Below are positions 63,502 to 64,000 of a stretch of 64,000 bases of DNA, piece after piece. Source of the stretch: Myxococcales bacterium (GTDB taxonomy: Bacteria > Myxococcota_A > Polyangia > Haliangiales > Haliangiaceae). Made by a program: the position numbers and the translations under genes. The notes under the pieces are model-generated. The model was not told where the DNA came from and did not search any database. It was given only the letters and a program-made list of their open reading frames with translations. Every line of letters begins with the position of its first letter. The stretch's first letter is position 1. The stretch is from contig JAQBQE010000048.1 of assembly GCA_028287135.1 (NCBI GenBank), forward strand, positions 1-64,000. Direction: 5' to 3'.

Positions 63502-64000
<499 letters not shown>

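Overview
The window is high-GC, densely coded DNA from a delta-proteobacterial lineage, most likely a myxobacterium (Myxococcota, possibly Kofleriaceae/Haliangium-like). Reasons seen in the sequence: many short-lived lipoprotein genes with myxobacterial style (for example a 'CGRIAFDP' N-terminus), a MYXO-CTERM-type C-terminus on a secreted protein, a Ser/Thr protein kinase, FHA-sigma54 activators, VIT/VWA and carboxypeptidase-regulatory repeat proteins, and strong codon bias (which also creates many long antisense shadow frames). No rRNA, tRNA, CRISPR array, insertion sequence or phage gene was found. The taxonomic placement is inference.

Layout. 1-3.7 kb: envelope lipoproteins and a probable outer-membrane protein. 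3.7-5.9 kb: groES-groEL with a strong terminator and a CIRCE operator. 6.0-7.2 kb: a coupled pair of unknown genes. 7.2-12.8 kb (minus strand): WG-repeat lipoprotein, large carboxypeptidase-regulatory repeat/PDZ protein, panC, zinc-ribbon membrane protein. 12.9-19.1 kb: metallophosphoesterase, a decayed region with a transporter remnant and a 12-bp tandem repeat, an Omp85-type barrel, a GST, a protein kinase and a TonB-like anchored protein. 19.2-31.5 kb (plus strand): an ECF sigma factor translationally coupled to a 1763-residue FecR-VIT-VWA-repeat protein, then a tightly packed set: Ski2-like helicase, MTA/SAH nucleosidase, CorA, KtrB, KtrA, DUF3817. 31.5-34.0 kb: a broken DHH phosphoesterase gene, UV endonuclease, CDP-alcohol phosphatidyltransferase, ferredoxin.

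34.2-60.5 kb is one unbroken minus-strand run of 22 genes. Reading in the direction of transcription it begins with a PspA/IM30-family protein, a substrate-binding protein fused to an OmpA peptidoglycan-binding domain, an ABC permease, an ABC ATPase with an unusual insertion, a membrane coiled-coil protein, a two-module AAA ATPase, a small helical protein, a zincin-like protein with a missing catalytic Glu, and a receiver/GHKL/PEGA protein. It then continues with a membrane-anchored Clp_N-ClpS fusion, a phosphodiester glycosidase, an FHA-sigma54 activator, a lipoprotein, GlpD, a porin/PstS-like/hybrid-kinase/receiver set, and a Kup potassium transporter with a shortened KdpD and KdpE. 60.6-64 kb: an EI24-type membrane protein, two envelope genes and the 3' part of a second sigma54 activator.

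The most interesting element is the 52.4-60.5 kb cluster (perhaps extending to 48.9 kb): an ESCRT-III-like PspA protein, an AAA ATPase and an ABC system whose binding protein is tied to peptidoglycan, all overlapping by a few bases. I read it as a candidate envelope-maintenance machine; its function is not established by the sequence.
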